Assembly (NCBI RefSeq): GCF_000719335.1
Contig: NZ_JOGB01000030.1
Span: 1-64,000 of the forward strand
Direction of reading: 5' to 3'
Source of the DNA: Streptomyces sp. NRRL S-87
GTDB lineage: Bacteria > Actinomycetota > Actinomycetes > Streptomycetales > Streptomycetaceae
DNA: 64,000 bases
This document shows positions 32,823-40,364 of the stretch, one piece after another. Under the pieces are notes generated by a model. It worked only from the letters and a program-made list of their open reading frames with translations. It searched no databases and had not been told where the DNA came from. Made by a program: the position numbers and the translations under genes. Within the stretch, counting starts at the first letter, position 1, and each line of letters opens with the position of its first letter.

Positions 32823-34886
32823 CTAGGCGGCCAGCTCGCGGAGGAGGAACTCCCGTTCCAGGGCCACCAGTTGCTCGTCCACACCGTTCGGGGTCATGTG
32901 GGTGACGCCGGGGAGGGCCAGGAGGTGGTGGGGGCGGCCGGCCGTGGTGAGGGCCTGGGAGAGCAGGAGGGTGTGGGAGGGGTGGACGTTGTCGTCGGCC
33001 AGGCCGTGGACGAGGAGGAGGGGGCGGGTGAGGTGCGCCGCGTCCTTGAGCAGGCAGTCCTGCTCGTACACCTCGGGGTTCTCCTGCGGCAGGCCCAGGT
33101 AGCGCTCGGTGTACGCCGTGTCGTAGAGGCGGAAGTCGGTCGGGGCGGCGCCGGCGACGGCGGCGTGGAAGACGTCCGGGCGGCGCAGGACCGCCATCGC
33201 GGCCAGGTAGCCGCCGTACGACCAGCCGCGGACGCCCACCCGGTCGAGGTCGAGGTCGGGCTCGCGGTCGGCGAGGGCCCGCAGCGCGTCGACCTGGTCT
33301 TCCAGCGTCACCGCGGAGAAGCCCCGGTACACGGCGTGGGTGAAGGCGGGGGAGACGAACGGGGTGCCCCGGTTGTCGGTGGTCACCACGGCGAAGCCCT
33401 GGTCGGCCCACCACTGGCGCTGCTGCCAGCGGCGCGGTTCGGCGGACACGGCCTGGTAGCCGGGGCCGCCGTAGACGTCCAGCAGGACCGGGAGGCGATG
33501 GCCGGCCACGTGCCCGCGGGGGAGCACCAGCGCGGTGGGCAGTCCCCGGTCGGTGACCCGGGTGAGCCGTGGGACCACGCGGTGGGGGAGCGGTTCGGAG
33601 AGGTCGCGCGGGGTGAACTCGCGGCCGTCGGCGGTGCGTAGGGTGCGGCGTACGCCGTCCGGGCCGGCTGAGGTCAGCAGCAGGGCGCCGTCCGAGGCGA
33701 GCGCGGAGTTGACGCCCGGGCCGTCCGCGAGGGCCGTGACGGCCCCGGTGTCCGGAGAGACCAGGAGCACCTGCTGCTCCGAGGGATCCCGGGTGCCCGC
33801 CTCGATCAGCAGCGCGTTCGCGTGTTCGCCCAGCACCCGGCGGACCTGGATGCCGGGGCCGGTGAGCAGCAGGCCGTCCAGGGCGAGGGCCCGGGCGGCC
33901 CCGCCGGGGGTGTCGGCGGCGGTGAGCAGGCGGCGGCCGGACAGGCGGGCGGGGGTGCCGGGCAGCGGGTCCACCCACTGCGGGTGCGTGGTGCGGGACA
34001 GCTCGCGGGTGCGGCCGGTGGCCGGGTCGGCGGTGAGCAGCAGGACGTTCTGCTGGAGCCGGTCCTGGACGGTCAGGAGGATCTCGTCGGAGGACTCCCA
34101 GCCCGCGTCCGAGAGGTAGGGGAAGGCCCGTGCGTCCCACTCCAGCCGCACCCGGCGGCCGTCGGGGCCGAACACCCACAGCTGCACGTCCGCGTTGGGG
34201 CCGCCCGCCTGCGGGTACGCGAAGGACTCCGGGGCCCGCTCGGGGTGTGCCGGGTCGGTGAAGTACCGCCGCTCCAGCGCGCCCTCGGCCACCCGGGCGG
34301 CCAGCAGCGTCACGCCGTCCGGCGACCACCAGTGGCCCCGGGGGCGGCCGAGCTCCTCGGCGGCGGCGAACTCGGCCACGCCCCAGCGGGCCCCGTCGTC
34401 GGGCGTGACGCGGCCGCCGGGCACGGTGTGCAGGGCGTCGCCGGTCACGTACGCGACGCGGGAGCCGTCGGCGTTGGGGCGGGGGTCGAAGACGGGGCCG
34501 GCCGCGTCCAGCTCCTTGGCCTGCGTACCGTCGGCGAAGGCCTGGAACAGGCGCCCGTACAGGGCGAAGACGGCGCTCGTGCCGTCGCCGGCGAGGGCGA
34601 AGGAGCCGATGCCGGGGGCCCACAGCCGGACCCGCTCGCGCAGCCGGCGCTCGGTGAGCGGCAGCTCGCCCGGCTCCGGGACGAGGGCGGCCGGGTCGGC
34701 CAGCAGGCGCTCGGTGCCGTCGGCGGTGTCGAGCACCCACAGGCGCTCGACCGGGTCCGTGGGACCGGTCGAGCGCAGGAAGTACAGCAGCCGGCCGGCC
34801 GCGCCGAAGGCGGCGGCGCGCGGGGCGCCGTACGCGAAGCGGCCGGTGCGGGCCGAGAGGTCGAGGTACGGGTCCTTATGGTCCAT
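32823..34886 (-). CDS. S9-family prolyl peptidase (DPP IV/prolyl oligopeptidase type)
   Basis: A 687-residue serine peptidase. The N-terminal two thirds are a beta-propeller like the DPP IV N-terminal domain (LLADPAALVPEPGELPLTERRLRERVRLW; HPQWVDPLPG). The C-terminal alpha/beta hydrolase domain carries the triad: Ser in RGWSYGGYLAAMAVL, Asp in HGLADDNVHPSH and His in PGVTHMTPNG. GWSYGGY is the S9B pattern, so release of Xaa-Pro dipeptides is likely. No signal peptide, hence cytoplasmic. The ATG at 34886 has no ribosome-binding site and sits about 10 bp from operator F, suggesting a leaderless or near-leaderless message. Probably processes imported collagen peptides. Confidence 0.92.
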   Translation of the reverse strand: MDHKDPYLDLSARTGRFAYGAPRAAAFGAAGRLLYFLRSTGPTDPVERLWVLDTADGTERLLADPAALVPEPGELPLTERRLRERVRLWAPGIGSFALAGDGTSAVFALYGRLFQAFADGTQAKELDAAGPVFDPRPNADGSRVAYVTGDALHTVPGGRVTPDDGARWGVAEFAAAEELGRPRGHWWSPDGVTLLAARVAEGALERRYFTDPAHPERAPESFAYPQAGGPNADVQLWVFGPDGRRVRLEWDARAFPYLSDAGWESSDEILLTVQDRLQQNVLLLTADPATGRTRELSRTTHPQWVDPLPGTPARLSGRRLLTAADTPGGAARALALDGLLLTGPGIQVRRVLGEHANALLIEAGTRDPSEQQVLLVSPDTGAVTALADGPGVNSALASDGALLLTSAGPDGVRRTLRTADGREFTPRDLSEPLPHRVVPRLTRVTDRGLPTALVLPRGHVAGHRLPVLLDVYGGPGYQAVSAEPRRWQQRQWWADQGFAVVTTDNRGTPFVSPAFTHAVYRGFSAVTLEDQVDALRALADREPDLDLDRVGVRGWSYGGYLAAMAVLRRPDVFHAAVAGAAPTDFRLYDTAYTERYLGLPQENPEVYEQDCLLKDAAHLTRPLLLVHGLADDNVHPSHTLLLSQALTTAGRPHHLLALPGVTHMTPNGVDEQLVALEREFLLRELAA

Positions 34887-34895
34887 GGCACAAGA

Positions 34896-34915
34896 GTGTG
34901 ACATGTGAAATTGCA
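34896..34915 (-). promoter_or_regulatory. Regulon operator F upstream of the S9 peptidase
   Basis: GTGTGACATGTGAAATTGCA. Its complement contains TGCAATTTCACATGTCACAC, sharing TGCAATTTCACAT with the collagenase promoter. It lies immediately before the S9 peptidase start and may also affect the divergent exporter gene. Confidence 0.65.
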
Positions 34916-34947
34916 CCCGCCCAGCCCTGGGGCGGTGGGAGCGAAGT

Positions 34948-36543
34948 ATGGCCGAGTGGTGGCACCTGCGCACCGGGCATACCGTCGAAAGGGTGGAACC
35001 GAGTGCCCAGCCGACCACCACCGGGACCGACGGCAAGGTCCGCGGAGACGGGAACGGGCTCGCCCTGTTCGTCATCGCCTCCTGCCAGTTGATGATCGTT
35101 CTCGACATCACGATCGTGAACATCGCGCTGCCGCACATCCAGACGGCGCTGAACTTCTCGACCACCAGCCTCTCCTGGGTGGTCAACGCCTACACGCTGA
35201 CCTTCGGGGGTCTGCTGCTCCTCGGCGGCCGGGCCGGCGACATCCTCGGCCGCCGCCGCGTGTTCATGTTCGGCGTCCTGCTCTTCGGCCTGGCCTCCCT
35301 GCTCGGCGGCCTCGCGCAGAACGACTGGCAACTGCTCGCCGCACGCGCCCTCCAGGGCGTCGGCGGTGCCATCGCGTCCCCCACCTCCCTGGCCCTGATC
35401 ACGACCACGTTCACCGAAGGCCCGGCCCGGAACCGGGCGTTCGGCGTCTTCGCCGGCGTCTCGGCCGCCGGCGGCGCGATCGGCCTGCTGCTCGGCGGCA
35501 TCCTCGTCGAATGGCTCGACTGGCGGTGGATCTTCTTCGTCAACGTGCCCATCGCGGCCCTCATCGCCTTCGCCACCCCACGGGTCATCAAGGAGTCCGA
35601 GCGGCACACGGGCCACTTCGACCTGGCGGGCGCACTCACCGCCACCCTGGGCATGGTGGCGCTGGTCTACGGGTTCATACGGGCGGCCCAGGAAGGCTGG
35701 CGCGACCCGCTCACCCTCGGGTCCTTCGCCGCCGCGGTCATCCTGCTGACGTCGTTCATCTTCATCGAGCGGCGCTCCACGCAACCGATCACACCGCTGC
35801 ACATGTTCGCCGACCGCAACCGCGCCGGCACCTACGGCATGATGCTCATGCTCGCCTGCGCGATCTTCGGCATGTTCTTCTTCCTGACGCTCTTCGTGCA
35901 GAACGTCCTCGGCTTCAGTCCCCTGGAGGCCGGCCTGGCCTTCCTGCCGGTCAGCGCGGTCATCGCGGTCGCCGCCGGGTTCACCTCGCAGATGCTGCCG
36001 CGGTTCGGGCCCAAACCCTTCATGGTGGTCGGTGCGCTGCTCGCCGCCGCGGGCCTGACCTGGCTGACGCAGTGCGACATCGACTCCACGTACCTGGGCA
36101 GCATCCTCGGGCCGATCCTCGTCTTCGCCGCCGGCATGGGCCTGCAGTTCGTCTCGCTGACCCTGATGGCGCTCTCGCGGGTGCCCGACCAGGAGTCCGG
36201 CGCCGCCTCCGGCCTGCTGAACGCCATGCAGCAGGTGGGCGGTTCGCTCGGCCTGTCGATCCTGGTCACCGTCTTCGGCACGGCCAGCCGCACCGAGGCC
36301 CAGACCGTCGTCCCCACCTTCCTGCGGGAGAGCTCGCCCGCGCAGAAGCTGTACTTCGCGCGCACCCGGCAGCTGCCCGACCCGTGGGGCGACCAGGTCC
36401 TCACGTACGGCGTCACCCGCGCCTTCATCGCGGCCGCGGCCTTCTCCGTCGTCGGCGCCCTGATCGCCTTCTTCGTCATCGAGGTCCGCCCCGACGACAT
36501 CGAGCGGCTCAAGGGCAACCACGGGCCGATGCCGGGAGCCTGA
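34948..36543 (+). CDS. MFS transporter, DHA2 (14-helix) drug exporter type
   Basis: A 531-residue membrane protein with about 14 predicted helices. First-helix motif LMIVLDITIVNIALPHIQ is diagnostic of DHA2 proton-drug antiporters, followed by motif A GGRAGDILGRRRVFMFG and motif C-like AAGGAIGLLLGGILVEWLDWRWIFFVN. ATG at 34948 has GGGAG upstream. A GTG at 34993 is a possible later start. It is divergent from the S9 peptidase with the regulon operator between them, although its link to collagen use is unclear. The last residues GPMPGA are encoded by the first unit of a 20-bp repeat that continues past the stop. Substrate unknown. Confidence 0.9.
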   Translation: MAEWWHLRTGHTVERVEPSAQPTTTGTDGKVRGDGNGLALFVIASCQLMIVLDITIVNIALPHIQTALNFSTTSLSWVVNAYTLTFGGLLLLGGRAGDILGRRRVFMFGVLLFGLASLLGGLAQNDWQLLAARALQGVGGAIASPTSLALITTTFTEGPARNRAFGVFAGVSAAGGAIGLLLGGILVEWLDWRWIFFVNVPIAALIAFATPRVIKESERHTGHFDLAGALTATLGMVALVYGFIRAAQEGWRDPLTLGSFAAAVILLTSFIFIERRSTQPITPLHMFADRNRAGTYGMMLMLACAIFGMFFFLTLFVQNVLGFSPLEAGLAFLPVSAVIAVAAGFTSQMLPRFGPKPFMVVGALLAAAGLTWLTQCDIDSTYLGSILGPILVFAAGMGLQFVSLTLMALSRVPDQESGAASGLLNAMQQVGGSLGLSILVTVFGTASRTEAQTVVPTFLRESSPAQKLYFARTRQLPDPWGDQVLTYGVTRAFIAAAAFSVVGALIAFFVIEVRPDDIERLKGNHGPMPGA

Positions 36544-36583
36544 GGCCGATGCCGGGAGTCTGAGCCCGATGCCGGGAGCCTGA
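36524..36583. repeat. 20-bp tandem repeat spanning the exporter stop codon
   Basis: Three units (36524-36543, 36544-36563, 36564-36583) of roughly GGCCGATGCCGGGAGCCTGA, with single-base differences. Each unit ends in TGA. The first stop is used by the exporter gene. Confidence 0.85.
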
Positions 36584-36613
36584 CCGCGCCCGGCTCCCCG
36601 GGCCGTCGCCCGG

Positions 36614-37342
36614 TCACCCCTCCACGAGCCGGCGGAAGGCCTCCGCGTCGCGGACCGCGGCCGCGCCCCGGTCGTTGTTGAAGTACGCGTACACCTCGGC
36701 CGTGGCGGGCCAGGTGTCCCGGATCCGGCCCGCCCAGCTGCGCAGCGCCGTCCGCCCGTACCGGGGCAGCGGCTGCGCACGGCCGGCGTGGAAGCGCACG
36801 TAGCCCCAGTCCGTCGTGCGCCACAGCGGGGTGACGGGCCGCGAGTCGCGGTCGGCCCAGCACAGGGCGGCGCCGTGCGCCGCGAGGACGTCGCGCACCT
36901 CCTCGTCCCACCACGAGTCGTGCCGCGGCTCCACCGCCACCCGCACCCGGCTCGGGAAGCACCGCAGCACGGCGTCGAGGGCCTCGGTGTCGGCCCGCAG
37001 GGTGGGCGGCAGCTGCAGCAGCACCGCACCCAGCCGGTCCCCGAGTCCGGCCGCCCGGTCGAGCAGGCGCCGCACCGGCTCCTGCGGGTCCCGCAGACGC
37101 TTGACGTGGGTGAGGAACCGGCTGGCCTTCACGGCCCAGACGAACCCCGCGGGCGTGCGCTCCCGCCATGCGGCGAAGGTGGCCCGCTCGGGCAGCCGGT
37201 AGAAGGCGTTGTTGCTCTCCACGGTCGTGAACCGGCGGGCGTACTCCTCCAGCCACGACCGCTGCGGGCACCCGGACGGATAGAACGCGCCCCCCGCCCA
37301 GTCCCGGTACTGCCATCCGGAGGTCCCCACGTGCACGGCCAC
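36614..37342 (-). CDS. DUF72 domain-containing protein
   Basis: A 242-residue TIM-barrel protein of the YecE/DUF72 family. Hallmarks are VHVGTSGWQYRDWAGGAFYP at the start, YARRFTTVESNNAFYRLPERATFAAWRERTP, FVWAVKASRFLTHVKRL, GAVLLQLPPTLRAD and the C-terminal AYFNNDRGAAAVRDAEAFRRLV. The family is widespread and still without a confirmed reaction. The start is GTG. The gene is monocistronic and convergent with the exporter gene. Confidence 0.92.
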   Translation of the reverse strand: MAVHVGTSGWQYRDWAGGAFYPSGCPQRSWLEEYARRFTTVESNNAFYRLPERATFAAWRERTPAGFVWAVKASRFLTHVKRLRDPQEPVRRLLDRAAGLGDRLGAVLLQLPPTLRADTEALDAVLRCFPSRVRVAVEPRHDSWWDEEVRDVLAAHGAALCWADRDSRPVTPLWRTTDWGYVRFHAGRAQPLPRYGRTALRSWAGRIRDTWPATAEVYAYFNNDRGAAAVRDAEAFRRLVEG

Positions 37343-37626
37343 GGTCCCACCCGCCTCCGCTCGTCCGGCACGGTCGCCGGCGGTGTCCCCGCGCGGCGCC
37401 TACCCCGGGGCGGACGTCCTACGCGCCCGCCGGCGCGACGGGGCGCGACGGGTGCGCTAAAGCGTGGTTAAAGAGCGGCCGGGGGCGGTGCAAAAACCCC
37501 GCTTGCGCCCCTGCGGCACGGGCGCTGAAACGGGGCCACCGGCCATTGCGGGGGGCCTGCGCCACTCCTAGCGTGGCAGGTCGACCGGGGCCGCCAGGGC
37601 CCCCTTGGAGCGGGGACGGGACGAAC

Positions 37627-38883
37627 ATGCCGGAAGTCGCGCCGAGCCCGCGGGACCTTCCCGCACGGCCGGGGGCGGTGCGGAGCGTGGCCGCGGGCCT
37701 CGACCCCGAGCGGGTGGTCGCCCTCCTCGAGGGGGCGGGCTTCGGCCCGTACGCGGGCGTCCCCCGTTCCCCTCTCGGGCCGGTCGTCGGCGTGCTCGAG
37801 GAGCGCCGCCCCGGCCGGTACACCGCCGTCGCCGACGAGGGCGCGGCCGTCGCCGTCGCCGCCGGTGCCCGGCTCGCCGGCCGGCTGCCGGTGGTCATCC
37901 TGGAGGCCTCGGGACTCGGCAACGCCGTCGCCCCCCTCACCTCGCTCTGTGGCACGCTCCGGCTGCCCGTCCTCCTGCTGGTCACCCGGCGCGGTGGGTC
38001 GGCCGGTGGCGGCGGTGGAATCGCTGACGCTGCGTCCGGCCTCCGACGACCCCGGCCGGGTGCCCCCGAGGAGCCGCACCACGAGCTCACGGGCCGGATC
38101 GCCCCCGAACTGCTGACCGCCCTCGGCATCCGCCACGAGCCGTTCCCGACGGGCGAGGAGGCCCTGCGCGACCGGCTGGCCGCCGCCGCGGCACACCTGC
38201 ACGGGACCGGGCTGCCCTTCGCCTTCATCGTGCCGGAGGGCGCCGTCGCGCCCCGCACCGGGCCGCCCGCCGGTCCGGCCGTGGCGGTCGCCCGAGGCGC
38301 CGCCGGGCCGATGCTCCGGAGCGAGGCCGTCGGCCACGTCGTGCGCGCGGTCGGCGAGGACGCCCTCGTCGTAGCCACCGCCGGGGGGACCGCCCGCGCG
38401 CTGGAGCGCGACCGGGACCGGCCGGGCCCCCCGTACGTCGTCGGCCCGACGGGCCGCGCCCCCGGCGTGGCCCTCGGTGTCGCGCTGAACGCCCCCGACC
38501 GCCGCGTGGTGGTGCTCGACGGCGACGGCGCCGCCCCCGGGCGGCTGGAGGCCATGGCCGCCATCGGCCGCCTCGGCCCGCCGAACCTGCTGCACGTGCT
38601 CCTCGACGACGGTCCGCACGACGCCGCCGGTGGCCGGCCCGCCGGCTCCGCGGAGGTCAACTTCACCGAGATCGCGGCGGCCTGCGGCTACTGCTCCGCC
38701 ACCGAGGTGGCCGGACCCGGCGCGCTGGCCGCCGCCCTCGCCGCCGAACTGGGCGCCCCCGGGCCGGCGTTCGTGCGGGTCCGGATCGCGCCCGGCGCCG
38801 ACCCGCGGCCCGACCCGCGGCCAGCCCGGCGGGCGCTGCCCGCGCCGTCCGCCGCCCGCTTAGCCGCGGAGGTCCGCGCATGA
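37627..38883 (+). CDS. Thiamine-diphosphate enzyme homologue (phosphonopyruvate/sulfopyruvate decarboxylase-like)
   Basis: A 418-residue protein with the two-domain ThDP layout. It has the catalytic-Glu region YTAVADEGAAVAVAAGARLAG, the pyrimidine domain GLGNAVAPLTSLCGTLRLPVLLLVTRRGG and the diphosphate domain LDGDGAAPGRLEAMAAIGRLGPPNLLHVLLDDGPHDAAGG. It most resembles phosphonopyruvate decarboxylase. In that family the last motif normally reads LDN and is followed by STGGQ. Here LDD and AAGGR replace a metal ligand and neighbours, so activity is uncertain. Codon 412 is TTA (38860-38862), making translation bldA-dependent. ATGA overlap couples it to the aminotransferase-like gene. No PEP mutase gene is seen. 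Confidence 0.75.
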   Translation: MPEVAPSPRDLPARPGAVRSVAAGLDPERVVALLEGAGFGPYAGVPRSPLGPVVGVLEERRPGRYTAVADEGAAVAVAAGARLAGRLPVVILEASGLGNAVAPLTSLCGTLRLPVLLLVTRRGGSAGGGGGIADAASGLRRPRPGAPEEPHHELTGRIAPELLTALGIRHEPFPTGEEALRDRLAAAAAHLHGTGLPFAFIVPEGAVAPRTGPPAGPAVAVARGAAGPMLRSEAVGHVVRAVGEDALVVATAGGTARALERDRDRPGPPYVVGPTGRAPGVALGVALNAPDRRVVVLDGDGAAPGRLEAMAAIGRLGPPNLLHVLLDDGPHDAAGGRPAGSAEVNFTEIAAACGYCSATEVAGPGALAAALAAELGAPGPAFVRVRIAPGADPRPDPRPARRALPAPSAARLAAEVRA

Positions 38884-40079
38884 GCCCGTACCCCGCCGGC
38901 CGGCCCCACCTCGTGGACCCCGGCCCCGCGCACCCCGGCCCCGCGCACCCCGGCCCGGCGCGCCCCGGCCCGGCCGTCCGGCCGGCGCCCGGCGAGCCGG
39001 ACCCGTGCCACCCGGAAGCCGGGTTCGGCGACCTGATGACCCGGGTCCGCGAGAAGGTCGCCGCCGTCTGCGGCGGCGGCGCGGAGCACACCGCGGTCGT
39101 CCTGACCGGCTCGGGCACCGCGGCCATCGAGGCGGCCCTCGCGTCGGCCGTACCCGCCGACGGCGGCGTCCTCGTCATCGACAACGGGCACGACGGCGAG
39201 CGCCTGCACGCCGTCCTGGCCTCGCACGGCATCCGCAGCCGCCGCCTCCAGCTCGGCTGGGGCGCCGCGGTCGACCCCGGGCTGATCGGCCGGCTGCTGG
39301 CAGCCGACCCCACGCTCGGGCACGTCGCGGTCGTCCACCACGAGACCAGCACCGGCGTGCTGAACGACGTCGCGGCCGTCGCCGCCGTGGCCCGCGCGCA
39401 CGGCCGTCGCACCGTCGTGGACGCCGTCGGCAGCGTCGGGGCGGAGGACGTCGACGTCGCGCGCGACGGCATCGACTGGCTCGTCGGCACCGCCGACACG
39501 TGCCTGGAGGGCGTGCCGGGCCTGGCCTTCGTGTGCGCCCGGCGGGAGGCCTTCGAGGAGCTCGCCGGGCACCCGCGACGCGGCTTCTACCTCGATCTGC
39601 ACCGCCACTACCGGGCGCAGGAGGGGGACCGGGCACCCGCCTTCACCCCCGCCGTGCCGCTCTTCCACGCCTTCGAGGCGGCCCTCGACCTGGTGCTCGC
39701 GGAGGGTGTCGCGGCCCGCGGCGACCGCTACCGGGCGCTCGCCGAGCGGCTGCGCACCGGGCTGGCGCGGCTCGGCCTGGGGCTGCTCGCCTCAGATCGC
39801 CCGGCGGTGGGCCTGACCGCCGTGCACCTGCCGGAGGGCATGACGTACGAGCGGCTGCACGAGGTGCTGAAGCGGACGGGGTTCGCCATCCACCCGTGCC
39901 AGGGACCGCTGGCGGAGGGGTTCTTCCGGCTGCCGACGACGGGCCGCAGGGGCGCGGCGGACGTCGACCGCCTCCTCGCGGTGCTCGAGACCGTGCTGCC
40001 GGCGCCCGCCGCGGACGCCGACGGCCGGCGGAGCGCGGAGCCGTCGCCGGGCACGCCCGCCGGCACCGGCGGCGGGTAG
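38880..40079 (+). CDS. Fold-type I aminotransferase homologue (2-aminoethylphosphonate transaminase-like) lacking the PLP lysine
   Basis: A 399-residue homologue of 2-aminoethylphosphonate:pyruvate transaminase/class V aminotransferases. Matching segments are VVLTGSGTAAIEAALASAVP, HVAVVHHETSTGVLNDV, RTVVDAVGSVGAEDVDVA and CLEGVPGLAFVCARREAFEEL. The PLP-binding lysine normally sits just before the CxxGVPG motif (xANKC). Here codon 207 is ACG, giving ADTC, one base from AAG. Schiff-base chemistry should therefore be lost unless another lysine substitutes. The N-terminus has a GPAHP repeat and the C-terminus a Gly/Pro tail. Coupled to the ThDP enzyme gene, the pair may be decaying or may have a non-catalytic role. 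Confidence 0.75.
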   Translation: MSPYPAGRPHLVDPGPAHPGPAHPGPARPGPAVRPAPGEPDPCHPEAGFGDLMTRVREKVAAVCGGGAEHTAVVLTGSGTAAIEAALASAVPADGGVLVIDNGHDGERLHAVLASHGIRSRRLQLGWGAAVDPGLIGRLLAADPTLGHVAVVHHETSTGVLNDVAAVAAVARAHGRRTVVDAVGSVGAEDVDVARDGIDWLVGTADTCLEGVPGLAFVCARREAFEELAGHPRRGFYLDLHRHYRAQEGDRAPAFTPAVPLFHAFEAALDLVLAEGVAARGDRYRALAERLRTGLARLGLGLLASDRPAVGLTAVHLPEGMTYERLHEVLKRTGFAIHPCQGPLAEGFFRLPTTGRRGAADVDRLLAVLETVLPAPAADADGRRSAEPSPGTPAGTGGG

Positions 40080-40111
40080 CCGCCCGCCGCCCGCCGCCCG
40101 CCGCCCGCCGG
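40079..40111. repeat. Short (CCGCCCG)n tandem repeat
   Basis: About four and a half copies of a 7-bp GC unit immediately after the aminotransferase-like gene stop. A simple-sequence array with no evident function. Confidence 0.7.
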
Positions 40112-40239
40112 AATTCCTCGTCGCGGCCGCGGCCGTACGCAATCACGAGGCCTTTCCGCCATCGCCCGGACGCATTGTCCGCGGGAAATTCACCGGCTCG
40201 GTGAAGCCGTTGTCCTCCGTTGCCGGACGGCGCAATTCT

Positions 40240-40252
40240 GGGGATCCCCCTA
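40240..40252. promoter_or_regulatory. TAGGGG-type dyad upstream of the SARP gene
   Basis: GGGGATCCCCCTA, which on the minus strand reads TAGGGGGATCCCC. Related dyads occur in the 42.07-kb and 47.9-kb intergenic regions of the same cluster. It lies about 110 bp before the SARP start. Candidate binding site for a cluster regulator. Confidence 0.4.
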
Positions 40253-40364
40253 CCGGTCGGGAGCGGTCGCCGGCCTTCCTCGATTGGGGTTGACCGCCCC
40301 CTCGAGTCATGTTCGACTGGCGGACGCTGACGGAGTGCAGGCAGCGAAAACAGGGGAATGTGAC

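Noticed and set aside
31147-34740. A 1,197-codon minus-strand frame overlapping the importer ATPase and S9 peptidase genes
   Set aside because: It lies in the wrong frame of the S9 peptidase and antisense to the ATPase gene, and its product is Arg/Pro-rich low complexity.
37627-40079. A phosphonate natural product pathway
   Set aside because: The two genes resemble phosphonate enzymes, but no PEP mutase or other phosphonate gene is in the window and both catalytic signatures are altered.
40079-40111. A CRISPR-like or regulatory array in the 7-bp repeats
   Set aside because: Units are short, contiguous and lack spacers. This is simple-sequence DNA.
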